Source: Legionellales bacterium
GTDB lineage: Bacteria; Pseudomonadota; Gammaproteobacteria; PIVX01
Assembly: GCA_013215905.1 (NCBI GenBank)
Contig: JABSQI010000068.1
Span: 1-8,029, forward strand
Direction: 5' to 3'
DNA: 8,029 nucleotides
In this document: piece by piece, positions 1-6,626 of the stretch
Layout: the number at the start of each line of letters is the position of its first letter
How positions within the stretch are numbered: the stretch's first letter is position 1
Program-made: the position numbers and the translations under genes
The notes under the pieces: model-generated
Databases searched by the model: none
The model's input: only the letters and a program-made list of their open reading frames with translations
What the model was told of the DNA's origin: nothing

Positions 1-1
1 G

Positions 2-79
2 TTTATTCTGCTTCTAATTTTACTTAGTTGTTACTTTCTAGCTGTAACTCAGCTAATGAGTTATGTATTATTAGTATGA
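2..79 (+). CDS. Possible C-terminal end of an upstream membrane protein (partial)
   Basis: Frame 2 is open from the window edge to a TGA at 77-79 and encodes 25 residues that are almost all hydrophobic (begins FILLLILLSCYFLAV, ends SYVLLV). This would fit a last transmembrane helix. The other two forward frames stop by position 27, and all three reverse frames have stops within the first 33 bases, so this is the only reading that could continue leftward as a gene. T-rich DNA easily yields hydrophobic translations by chance, so the call is tentative and no family can be named. Confidence 0.33.
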   Translation, partial: FILLLILLSCYFLAVTQLMSYVLLV

Positions 80-202
80 TAAATTGAACATCATATTATA
101 GGACAATGAATACAATACAATTGGATAGCATTCTGAACAAAAAGAAGACTTCATAATATATAGATGTAATAAACTGTTTGTTTGGTTTATAATTTTTTAG
201 AT
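80..202 (+). other. Short non-coding leader before the M32 peptidase gene
   Basis: This AT-rich stretch precedes the peptidase start. TATTAT at 94-99 and CATAAT at 152-157 resemble -10 boxes, but neither has a convincing -35 box at normal spacing, so I do not call a promoter. A 16-codon ORF begins at ATG 106 and ends in TAA at 154-156. Its AGGA at 100-103 sits only 2 nt from that ATG, which is too close for a normal ribosome binding site. The segment 106-125 nearly repeats 1481-1500, as described in the findings. Confidence 0.4.
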
Positions 203-1681
203 ATGGATTCTTACTTATCATTAAAGAAAATATTTAAAAAAATTCGTGACATCCAGAATGTTAGCTTAATCATGTCGTGGGATGAGTCGGTTATAATGCC
301 CATAGGGGGGGCAGACGTAAGAAGAGAATCTATGTCTACCATTAGTGGCATTCAACATGAGATATTAGTAAGCGATCATACAAAAAAATTGATTAATTCT
401 GTGGATCAGGACTCTTTAGCTGGTGATTGGGATCGAGTAAATTATAATCTGATGAAGAAGCAATATACCAAAAGATCTTGTTTATCAGTTGAGTTAGTGG
501 AAAGATTTACTAATAAAACTTTAGCCTGTACACAAGCATGGAGAGAGCTACGTTCTAAGAATGATTGGAATAGTTTCGTGCCATATCTTGAGGATGTAGT
601 AGATATTGTTAAAGAGTGTGCACAAAGGAAGTCACAGAGCCTTAATATGCTTCCATATGACACTCTATTAGACGATTATTCTCCTGGTGTAACTCAAGAA
701 TACTTGGAGCCTATTTTTAATGGATTAATAGAAGAGTTGTTAATCTTACTACCAAAAATTCAAAATGAACACAAACCTATAAATAAGGATGTTGATCTTA
801 GTGCTGATATACAAAGTCAAAATAATTTATGCAGGTTTATCATGGAAAGAATAGGGTTTGATTTTAATCATGGTAGGCTAGATACAAGTCACCACCCATT
901 TTGTGGAGGGACTAATGGAGATATAAGGGTAACAACAAAATATTATGAAGATGATTTTCTGTTAGGTTTAATGGGAGTATGTCATGAAACAGGACATGCC
1001 ATGTATGAAAATAACCTACCTAAAGATTGGTTAACTCAACCTATTGGACAATCATCTGGTATGGCAGTTCATGAAAGTCAATCATTACTTATAGAAATGT
1101 ATTGTTGTAGAAGTAAAGAGTTCATTGAATTTTTGATGAAGAATATTTTTAAATACTTGGGAGATAATACTCAAATATCCTCAGAAGATATTTATGATTA
1201 TTATACTCAGGTTAAACCTGGATATATAAGAGTACATGCTGATGAAGTAACTTATCCTTTACATGTTATATTAAGGTATGAGATTGAAAAAAAATTAATT
1301 AATGGTGATATTTTTGTTAAGGAACTTCCAGATATTTGGGATGAATATATGAATAAATTTCTTGGATTATCCAAAAAAGATAATTTTAAGGATGGTGTCA
1401 TGCAAGATATTCATTGGACTCTTGGCGCTTTTGGATATTTTCCATCTTATACTCTAGGAGCTTTGTTTGCAGCGCAACAGATGAATACAATACAATCGGA
1501 AAATAACCATGCACTTAGCTCATTAAAAGATGGGGACTTTACTGGTATCTTTGCGTGGTTGAAAAAAAATATACATAGTTTTGGTTCGTTTTATGATACT
1601 ACAGAAATTGTAGAAAAATCTACTCGAAGTAAATTAACAATTGAACCATTTTTACGTCATATTGATCGAAGATATTTATGA
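203..1681 (+). CDS. M32 family metallocarboxypeptidase (carboxypeptidase Taq type)
   Basis: This is a 492-residue zinc-dependent carboxypeptidase expected to act in the cytoplasm, removing C-terminal residues from peptides. The zinc site is intact: HETGH at residues 261-265 and the third ligand E291 within HESQS (290-294). Other M32 blocks are present in order: SWDESVIMP near the N-terminus, HHPFCGGTNGDIRVTTKYY before the zinc motif, DEVTYPLHVILRYEIE after it, and QDIHWTLGAFGYFPSYTLG near the C-terminus. Length matches the roughly 500-residue family norm, so the gene looks complete. I chose ATG 203 because it gives the usual family N-terminus. An in-frame TTG at 182 would add seven residues (MVYNFLD). 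Neither start has a visible Shine-Dalgarno sequence. The stop overlaps the next gene's start (ATGA). The family identification is firm; the physiological substrate is unknown. Confidence 0.95.
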   Translation: MDSYLSLKKIFKKIRDIQNVSLIMSWDESVIMPIGGADVRRESMSTISGIQHEILVSDHTKKLINSVDQDSLAGDWDRVNYNLMKKQYTKRSCLSVELVERFTNKTLACTQAWRELRSKNDWNSFVPYLEDVVDIVKECAQRKSQSLNMLPYDTLLDDYSPGVTQEYLEPIFNGLIEELLILLPKIQNEHKPINKDVDLSADIQSQNNLCRFIMERIGFDFNHGRLDTSHHPFCGGTNGDIRVTTKYYEDDFLLGLMGVCHETGHAMYENNLPKDWLTQPIGQSSGMAVHESQSLLIEMYCCRSKEFIEFLMKNIFKYLGDNTQISSEDIYDYYTQVKPGYIRVHADEVTYPLHVILRYEIEKKLINGDIFVKELPDIWDEYMNKFLGLSKKDNFKDGVMQDIHWTLGAFGYFPSYTLGALFAAQQMNTIQSENNHALSSLKDGDFTGIFAWLKKNIHSFGSFYDTTEIVEKSTRSKLTIEPFLRHIDRRYL

Positions 1682-2466
1682 AATATATCCATACAGTTGT
1701 TATCTTTACAGTATTTTTAGTTTGGGGTGAGCTATACGCTGGGAATTGTCCTACTCCAGAAGAACTATCTAAATTAATTACTGAACAATTAGGATATAAA
1801 ATGTCTTATTTTGAAGGTAAAACGTCTTTTGAAATATTAGGTAAAGGAAAAATCACCATTGATAATCAAGAACAACCAGAGATTTATCATGTTGAATCCC
1901 TAGACTCTATTTTCCCAATGTCATCAACAAAATATACTATCCTACCAATTAAAAATCCATCTTTGGGTAAGCATGAAGTTATTAAAATAAATGGTATAGT
2001 GCATACAGAGAAAGAGATTAATCTAATAGTTGAGCGCAATGAGGTTGTATCTAAATACCAATTAATATTCGATGATCCTATTTCAGGAATCTGTACATAT
2101 GGTATTGACATAAATATTACAGGTAGAAAAGCCACTGTTTTTTATAGAAACCAGATTTTGCTAAGGCGTGAACCCATGAGTATTAATGAATATAGTTTAG
2201 AATATAAATTTATAGAAAAAACTTTACTAAGTAAGCAGATCCCGATTAGCTTAATTCCAATATTTCAAGGTTATATATCATCAGATCAAGAAATATCTAA
2301 AAGAGAGAGGCAAGATTTTACTTATAAATATATGATGTACCATTCAAGAAGTAGTTGCGATGCAATTATGAAGTCATTTAAAAATGGTACAGATAATAAT
2401 CCAGCAGAACCTCTAACATTTTCAGGAATTGCTTCGCTGATTAATATGTATACATATCAGACTTAG
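1678..2466 (+). CDS. Secreted protein of unknown function, coupled to the M32 peptidase
   Basis: I do not recognise this 262-residue protein. Residues 1-21 form a Sec-type signal peptide: MKYIH, then a hydrophobic core TVVIFTVFLVW, with probable cleavage after LYA (A21). A cysteine lies at 24, but the preceding residues (A-G-N) do not form a lipobox, so a soluble periplasmic or secreted product is more likely than a lipoprotein. The mature part has three cysteines (24, 139, 227) and many short alternating hydrophobic stretches, suggesting beta structure. A GICTYGIDI segment around residues 137-145 could place C139 on a strand, possibly disulfide-bonded to C24. No catalytic motif is visible. 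The ATG overlaps the upstream TGA (ATGA), which implies translational coupling with the peptidase gene, although the peptidase itself has no signal peptide. The 3' end overlaps the convergent pilin gene by 4 bp. Confidence 0.85.
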   Translation: MKYIHTVVIFTVFLVWGELYAGNCPTPEELSKLITEQLGYKMSYFEGKTSFEILGKGKITIDNQEQPEIYHVESLDSIFPMSSTKYTILPIKNPSLGKHEVIKINGIVHTEKEINLIVERNEVVSKYQLIFDDPISGICTYGIDINITGRKATVFYRNQILLRREPMSINEYSLEYKFIEKTLLSKQIPISLIPIFQGYISSDQEISKRERQDFTYKYMMYHSRSSCDAIMKSFKNGTDNNPAEPLTFSGIASLINMYTYQT

Positions 2467-2900
2467 TCCCAACATTTTGAGATAGGGCCTTGCCCAGATA
2501 TTCTTTTCTCTCCAAATTTTGATATTGTTAAAATACCGCATTTTGTATCATCAATTGCTTGTTGGTTTTGTGGAATAGCTCTTAGAGTATAATCATGATC
2601 CGTTTGGCTTGCAATTTCTAGTTTATACCAATTTCCTACAGTCATCTCATTGTTTATAATATCTGTTGTGGGATTTGTTCCAATAGTGGCAGACTCATAG
2701 GAGTTATATTTTGAATAATGTCTTTCCATAGCCCCAACTAAGTTTAATAAATTAAATTTAGCCTCTGTTCTTTTAGTATATATGACGTGATCTTTATAGA
2801 TAGGATAAGCAACAATAGCTATTATTAAGATAACAACTGTAATAATTAGATAATCATACCGGATTAATCTTTTGTTTGTATTATCGTCCTTTTTTAACAT
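2463..2900 (-). CDS. PilE-like type IV minor pilin with degenerate prepilin cleavage site
   Basis: This 145-residue protein has the layout of a PilE-type minor pilin. A hydrophobic N-terminal helix (residues 17-31) ends in AYPIYKDHV and is followed by RTEAKFNLL and an MERHY-type segment. A C-terminal disulfide-loop region runs from C121 (DTKCGILTI) to C143 (SKCWD) and matches the CGxLTL...CW pattern of that family. Aligning P33 with Pro22 of mature pilins puts R11 where Gly-1 should be, L12 at position +1 and D16 where Glu5 should be, so the classical GFTLIE motif is absent (KRLIRYD here). The protein may therefore be uncleaved, cleaved atypically, or a pseudopilin-like membrane-anchored relative. 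It starts 5 bp after the sppA stop. An AGGGA lies about 13 nt upstream of the ATG, a long spacing that leaves room for coupling to sppA. Family assignment is fairly sure; function in a pilus is inference. Confidence 0.8.
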   Translation of the reverse strand: MLKKDDNTNKRLIRYDYLIITVVILIIAIVAYPIYKDHVIYTKRTEAKFNLLNLVGAMERHYSKYNSYESATIGTNPTTDIINNEMTVGNWYKLEIASQTDHDYTLRAIPQNQQAIDDTKCGILTISKFGEKRISGQGPISKCWD

Positions 2901-2905
2901 TATTT

Positions 2906-3811
2906 TTAGATTATCCCTAAATTTCTTAGTGCACTCGCTATTTTTGTACCAAAATTCATTTTTTCTGCAAACTTCATCCAGTAGTTAGGGGCAGTAGTAT
3001 AATCTACAATATCAGGTTCTTCGATCATTTCTCTGGCAATTTGGCCAGCACTTGAGAAGCCATCTATTAATCCTAAATCTAGAGCTTTCACTCCTGTCCA
3101 ATATAGTCCAGAAAAAAGATCAGGATCATCTTTTAATTTGTCCTTCCTGCCTAACTGGACATCTTTTACAAACTGTTTATGTAGAGTATCTAGCATTTCT
3201 TTTAATTTATCTAATTGCTCTGGAACTAGAGGAGAGTATGGATCTAGATAACCTTTATATTTCCCAGATGTTACCATTCTTCTCTCGATACCAAGTTTTT
3301 CCAATGTTCCAACAAATCCAAAACCATCATATAGGACTGAGATAGAGCCAACTAAGCTTGCAGGATTTGCATATATTTCATTTGCAGCTGCCGCTATGTA
3401 GTATGCGGCAGAGGCACATACTTCTGAACAAACGGCATAGATTTTTTTCTCGGGGAATTTTTTTTGTAATCTACGGATCTCGTTGAATATATAATCTGCA
3501 GTTACCGGACTCCCTCCAGGGCTATTTATACGTAAAATGATCCCTTTGACACTCTTTGATGAGAATGCATTATTTAGAGAGGTTGCAATACTGTCAGAAT
3601 TATTATCAGCAGACTCAGCTATAAATCCATCAATTTTAATTAAAGCTGAATGTGGTTTTTCTTCTTTTAATTTAGTATTACTCCCAAATAGTAAGAAGAG
3701 AAACATGAATAGCCAAATGAAAAATAGGATTTTGAATAAAAAACCCCAACGTTTTTTAACCTTCAAGGTATGCAAAATTTGTTTTGCAAGTGCTTCTGAT
3801 ATTTCGCTCAT
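2906..3811 (-). CDS. sppA: Short-form signal peptide peptidase SppA (S49 family)
   Basis: This is a 301-residue inner-membrane serine protease expected to digest cleaved signal peptides and other membrane-embedded fragments. Residues 1-23 are a cytoplasmic tail, and 24-43 form one transmembrane helix placing the protease domain on the outer face. The domain contains the conserved ILRINSPGG strand and turn (92-100), the nucleophile S134 in VCASAAYY, and the probable general base K186 in TSGKYKG, giving the Ser/Lys dyad of the family. NPASLVGSI (149-157) and LFSGLYWTG-type motifs follow. This is the single-domain form of about 300 residues, unlike the two-domain 618-residue E. coli SppA. As in all short forms, activity would require oligomerisation. 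It is divergent from clpB, and the pilin-like gene follows 5 bp after its stop, so the two are probably co-transcribed. The start at 3811 has no clear ribosome binding site and may be nearly leaderless. Confidence 0.93.
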   Translation of the reverse strand: MSEISEALAKQILHTLKVKKRWGFLFKILFFIWLFMFLFLLFGSNTKLKEEKPHSALIKIDGFIAESADNNSDSIATSLNNAFSSKSVKGIILRINSPGGSPVTADYIFNEIRRLQKKFPEKKIYAVCSEVCASAAYYIAAAANEIYANPASLVGSISVLYDGFGFVGTLEKLGIERRMVTSGKYKGYLDPYSPLVPEQLDKLKEMLDTLHKQFVKDVQLGRKDKLKDDPDLFSGLYWTGVKALDLGLIDGFSSAGQIAREMIEEPDIVDYTTAPNYWMKFAEKMNFGTKIASALRNLGII

Positions 3812-3814
3812 TTA

Positions 3815-3843
3815 TTTATACTTGAAAAAATAAAAATTGTCAC
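3815..3843 (-). promoter_or_regulatory. Candidate sigma-70 promoter for sppA
   Basis: Read leftward, GTGACA (3843-3838) and TATAAA (3820-3815) are separated by exactly 17 bp, one mismatch each from TTGACA and TATAAT. The -10 box ends only 3 bp before the sppA ATG, so transcription would begin at or next to the start codon, giving a leaderless or almost leaderless mRNA. AT-rich sequence makes chance matches common, so this is a prediction only. Confidence 0.45.
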
Positions 3844-3848
3844 AATAT
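3821..3848 (+). promoter_or_regulatory. Candidate heat-shock (sigma-32-like) promoter for clpB
   Basis: CTTGAAA at 3821-3827 is a perfect match to the sigma-32 -35 consensus. Thirteen bases later, CACAATAT (3841-3848) agrees with CCCCATnT except at the second and fourth C. The spacing is within the known range. The predicted start, about 25 bp before the ATG, leaves room for the AGGAG ribosome binding site. clpB is a classic sigma-32 target in gammaproteobacteria. An overlapping sigma-70 reading also exists: TTGAAA (3822-3827), 18 bp, TATTAT (3846-3851). Confidence 0.5.
3836..3846. promoter_or_regulatory. Operator-like palindrome between sppA and clpB
   Basis: ATTGTCACAAT is a perfect 5-bp inverted repeat around a central C. 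It covers the candidate sppA -35 box (3838-3843) and the start of the candidate clpB -10 box (3841-3848). That is where a small dimeric regulator could affect both genes. No specific regulator family is indicated, and an 11-bp palindrome could be chance. Confidence 0.25.
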
Positions 3849-3869
3849 TATGTAGTATAAAGCTAAATT

Positions 3870-3874
3870 AGGAG
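3870..3874 (+). promoter_or_regulatory. Ribosome binding site of clpB
   Basis: AGGAG lies 6 nt before the ATG at 3881 and is the clearest Shine-Dalgarno sequence in the window. It supports that start over the second ATG two codons downstream (MNM). Confidence 0.8.
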
Positions 3875-3880
3875 TTTGTC

Positions 3881-6463
3881 ATGAATATGGATAAATTAAC
3901 TACTGATTTTCAGCAAGCGTTATCGAACGCACAATCGAAAGCTATTCAACATGATAATCAGTTTATTGAGCCTTTACATGTAATGTATGGTCTAGCCGAA
4001 AATTCTAATAGTACAGTTGGGCATATATTAGAACAGGCTGGGATCAGGTGTGGATTAATCAGACAAAAATTAGACAAATTAATAGATGATTTACCAAAAA
4101 TCAGTGGGACTCCTGGAGAGGTGCATATTTCACGCGATTTATTAAAAGTACTAAATCTCATGGATAAATATGCACAGCAGAAAAATGATAGTTATATATC
4201 AAGCGAATGGTTTTTATTAGCTACCTTAGAAGTAAAAGAAGCAGTAGGAAAATTATTAATAGATTTAGGTTTAAAAAAGAAAAATGTTTTAAATATTATT
4301 GAGAAGGTTAGAGGCGGTGAGAATGTTAGTGATTCTTCCCATGAAAGTAATAGAAGAGCACTTGATAAATATACAATTGATTTAACCTTACAAGCCGAAA
4401 ACGGTAAGCTTGATCCAGTTATTGGTCGTGATGATGAAATTAGAAGAACAATTCAAGTGCTACAAAGACGCACAAAAAATAATCCTGTCTTAATAGGAGA
4501 GCCTGGGGTAGGAAAAACTGCAATTGTAGAAGGTTTGGCGCTTAGAATAGTTAATAAAGAGGTTCCAGATGGGATCAAGAATAAGAAATTATTAGCACTA
4601 GATATGGGAGCCTTAATTGCTGGAGCCAAATATCGAGGTGAATTTGAAGAAAGACTGAAATCTGTATTAAAGGAATTATCTAAGCAAGAAGGTAAGATAA
4701 TTTTGTTTATTGACGAATTACATACCATGGTTGGTGCAGGGAAAGTAGAAGGAGCTATGGATGCTGGAAATATGTTAAAACCAGCATTAGCTAGGGGAGA
4801 GTTACATTGTATTGGCGCAACAACTTTGGATGAATATAGGCAATATGTTGAAAAAGATGCAGCCTTGGAAAGAAGATTTCAAAAGATATTAGTTGATGCT
4901 CCTAGTGTAGAAGATACAATTGCTATTCTTCGAGGATTAAAAGAAAAATATGAGATACATCATGGTGTTAATATTTCTGATCCGGCAATCGTTGCTTCAG
5001 CAACTTTATCTAATAGATATATTACAGATAGACAACTTCCAGATAAAGCAATTGATTTAGTTGATGAGGCAGCTAGTTTAATTCGTATGGAAATTGATTC
5101 TAAACCTGAGTCAATGGACAAGTTAGATAGAAAAATAATCCAACTGAAGATAGAAGAGCAGGCTTTAAAAAAGGAACATGATGAAATATCTATTGATAGA
5201 CTAAAGAAATTGGAAAAAGAAATCCAAAAATTAGAAAAAGAATATAGTAATCTAAATGAAATATGGAAGAGTGAAAAATTGGCCTTAAGTGGAACAAAGG
5301 AAATTAAAGAGAAAATAGATGCAGCTAAACTTGAGTTAGAATCAGCAAGTCGCAATAATGATTTGGCAAAAATGTCAGAAATTCAATATGGAGTTATACC
5401 TGAACTAGAAAAACAGTTAAAGTCATCTGACTCTAAAGAAGAAAGAAAAAACATATTACTAAGAAATAGTGTTACCGAAAATGAAATTGCTCAGGTAGTA
5501 GCAAAATGGACAGGGATCCCTATTACTCGAATGTTGGAGAGTGAGAGAGAAAAATTAATAGAAATGGAAGAAAATTTACATGCTAGGGTTATTGGACAAA
5601 ATGAAGCAGTTTCTGTAGTTTCTGATGCAATCCGTAGATCACGTGCGGGGATATCTGATCCAAATAGACCAATTGGGTCTTTTTTATTCTTAGGTCCTAC
5701 TGGAGTTGGGAAGACAGAGTTATGTAAATCTTTAGCAGAGTTTATGTTTGATTCAGAATCAGCATTGATTAGAATAGATATGTCAGAATATATGGAGAAA
5801 CATTCTGTTGCTCGATTAATAGGGGCTCCTCCAGGTTATGTAGGATATGAACAGGGAGGATATTTAACTGAGGTTGTTAGAAGAAAACCATATTCTGTAA
5901 TTTTACTTGATGAAATTGAAAAAGCCCATGCAGATATTTTCAATATTTTACTACAAATATTAGATGATGGTAGGTTAACTGATGGTCAAGGAAGGACGGT
6001 AAATTTTAAAAATACTGTAATAGCTATGACATCAAATTTAGGCTCTGAATTCATTCAAAATATGGATATCCAAAATCATGATGATGAAAATAAAATTAAA
6101 GTTATGGAGATAGTAAAAAATCATTTTAGACCTGAATTTCTTAATAGGTTAGATGATATGATTATTTTCCATAAATTATCAAAAGAAAATGTTAAGAGTA
6201 TTACAAGGTTACAGTTAAATTTATTAGAAGGGCGTCTAGCTAAAATGGGATTGAAAATAAATGTTGAAGAAATTGTCTTATCACACATTGTAGATATAGG
6301 TTATGATGCAGTCTATGGAGCTAGGCCAATAAGACGCACAATTCAAGAGATAATTGAAAACCCTCTAGCACGATTGATTTTAAAAGGACAATTTCCTAAA
6401 GAATCTATAATTACAGTAGGATTGGAAAACGAGCAGGTCCAGTTTGATACCATAAAAAGCTAA
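3881..6463 (+). CDS. clpB: ATP-dependent protein disaggregase ClpB
   Basis: This is a complete 860-residue Hsp100 chaperone that, as a hexamer with DnaK, threads aggregated proteins through its pore in the cytoplasm. The N-domain spans about 1-145. NBD1 has Walker A GEPGVGKT (206-213), Walker B with E279 (LFIDELHT), pore Y251 (KYRGE) and arginine fingers R331/R332. The coiled-coil M-domain covers about 410-525 and includes Y503. NBD2 has Walker A GPTGVGKT (605-612), pore Y653 (GYVGYE), Walker B E678 (LLDEIEKAH) and R756. Each of these residues has the same number as in E. coli ClpB (857 residues, recalled from memory), so there is no net length change before the C-terminal subdomain. All catalytic residues are present. 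The codon for V149, a GTG internal start in E. coli, is GTT here. The gene has a strong ribosome binding site and a sigma-32-like promoter, and appears monocistronic. Confidence 0.98.
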   Translation: MNMDKLTTDFQQALSNAQSKAIQHDNQFIEPLHVMYGLAENSNSTVGHILEQAGIRCGLIRQKLDKLIDDLPKISGTPGEVHISRDLLKVLNLMDKYAQQKNDSYISSEWFLLATLEVKEAVGKLLIDLGLKKKNVLNIIEKVRGGENVSDSSHESNRRALDKYTIDLTLQAENGKLDPVIGRDDEIRRTIQVLQRRTKNNPVLIGEPGVGKTAIVEGLALRIVNKEVPDGIKNKKLLALDMGALIAGAKYRGEFEERLKSVLKELSKQEGKIILFIDELHTMVGAGKVEGAMDAGNMLKPALARGELHCIGATTLDEYRQYVEKDAALERRFQKILVDAPSVEDTIAILRGLKEKYEIHHGVNISDPAIVASATLSNRYITDRQLPDKAIDLVDEAASLIRMEIDSKPESMDKLDRKIIQLKIEEQALKKEHDEISIDRLKKLEKEIQKLEKEYSNLNEIWKSEKLALSGTKEIKEKIDAAKLELESASRNNDLAKMSEIQYGVIPELEKQLKSSDSKEERKNILLRNSVTENEIAQVVAKWTGIPITRMLESEREKLIEMEENLHARVIGQNEAVSVVSDAIRRSRAGISDPNRPIGSFLFLGPTGVGKTELCKSLAEFMFDSESALIRIDMSEYMEKHSVARLIGAPPGYVGYEQGGYLTEVVRRKPYSVILLDEIEKAHADIFNILLQILDDGRLTDGQGRTVNFKNTVIAMTSNLGSEFIQNMDIQNHDDENKIKVMEIVKNHFRPEFLNRLDDMIIFHKLSKENVKSITRLQLNLLEGRLAKMGLKINVEEIVLSHIVDIGYDAVYGARPIRRTIQEIIENPLARLILKGQFPKESIITVGLENEQVQFDTIKS

Positions 6464-6488
6464 TTAAGAGAGTATATAGCTATTTTTT
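6458..6488 (+). terminator. Weak rho-independent terminator-like hairpin after clpB
   Basis: AGCTA (6458-6462) pairs with TAGCT (6477-6481) around a 14-nt loop, and six T residues follow at 6483-6488. The hairpin overlaps the clpB stop codon. The stem is only 5 bp with two G-C pairs, which is weak, but position and T-run are right for termination. Confidence 0.35.
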
Positions 6489-6526
6489 ATAATAAATATA
6501 TTTGAAATCCACTAGATAGTAATAAG

Positions 6527-6555
6527 TTGACAACAGTTATTGTTCCCTATAAAAT
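6527..6555 (+). promoter_or_regulatory. Candidate sigma-70 promoter for the ABC-F gene (distal)
   Basis: A perfect TTGACA at 6527-6532 is followed after 17 bp by TAAAAT at 6550-6555, which matches TATAAT at five of six positions. Transcription would start near 6562, giving a leader of about 65 nt before the ABC-F ATG. Confidence 0.5.
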
Positions 6556-6586
6556 TTTGTTATTTTTAAATCTTGTTGCATCTCCA

Positions 6587-6615
6587 TTGACATAATACAA
6601 GTTGCGGTATATTTT
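6587..6615 (+). promoter_or_regulatory. Second TTGACA-containing promoter candidate for the ABC-F gene (proximal)
   Basis: A second perfect TTGACA occurs at 6587-6592, exactly 60 bp after the first. The -10 element is less clear: TATTTT (6610-6615) at 17 bp spacing has four matches, while TATATT (6608-6613) has five but only 15 bp spacing. A start from here would fall just before the ATG at 6627, leaving almost no leader. Confidence 0.3.
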
Positions 6616-6626
6616 ATAGAGACATT

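Noticed and set aside
39..55. TAGCTG-TAACT-CAGCTA hairpin as a terminator of the upstream gene
   Set aside because: The 6-bp stem is perfect but no T-run follows it, and it lies before the stop codon of the possible upstream frame. A competing GTTAC/GTAAC pairing (30-34 with 44-48) also exists, so no terminator or attenuator is claimed.
1678..2466. Lipoprotein reading of the secreted unknown protein
   Set aside because: C24 follows A-G-N rather than a lipobox such as L-A-G directly before Cys, so signal peptidase I cleavage after A21 is the better explanation.
3052..3345. 97-codon plus-strand ORF inside sppA
   Set aside because: It is antisense to well-conserved SppA sequence, has no ribosome binding site or recognisable domain, and is best explained as a shadow frame.
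3537..3833. 98-codon plus-strand ORF opposite the sppA 5' end
   Set aside because: It is a mirror of the SppA N-terminal region and would run through the divergent promoter spacer; there is no independent support for it.
4453..4728. 91-codon minus-strand ORF within clpB NBD1
   Set aside because: It is antisense to the Walker A/Walker B region of clpB, where the plus strand is clearly coding.
4960..5355. 131-codon minus-strand ORF, rich in serine
   Set aside because: It lies entirely opposite the ClpB M-domain. Its serine and phenylalanine richness is what antisense reading of Lys/Glu-rich coiled-coil codons produces, and no family motif is visible.
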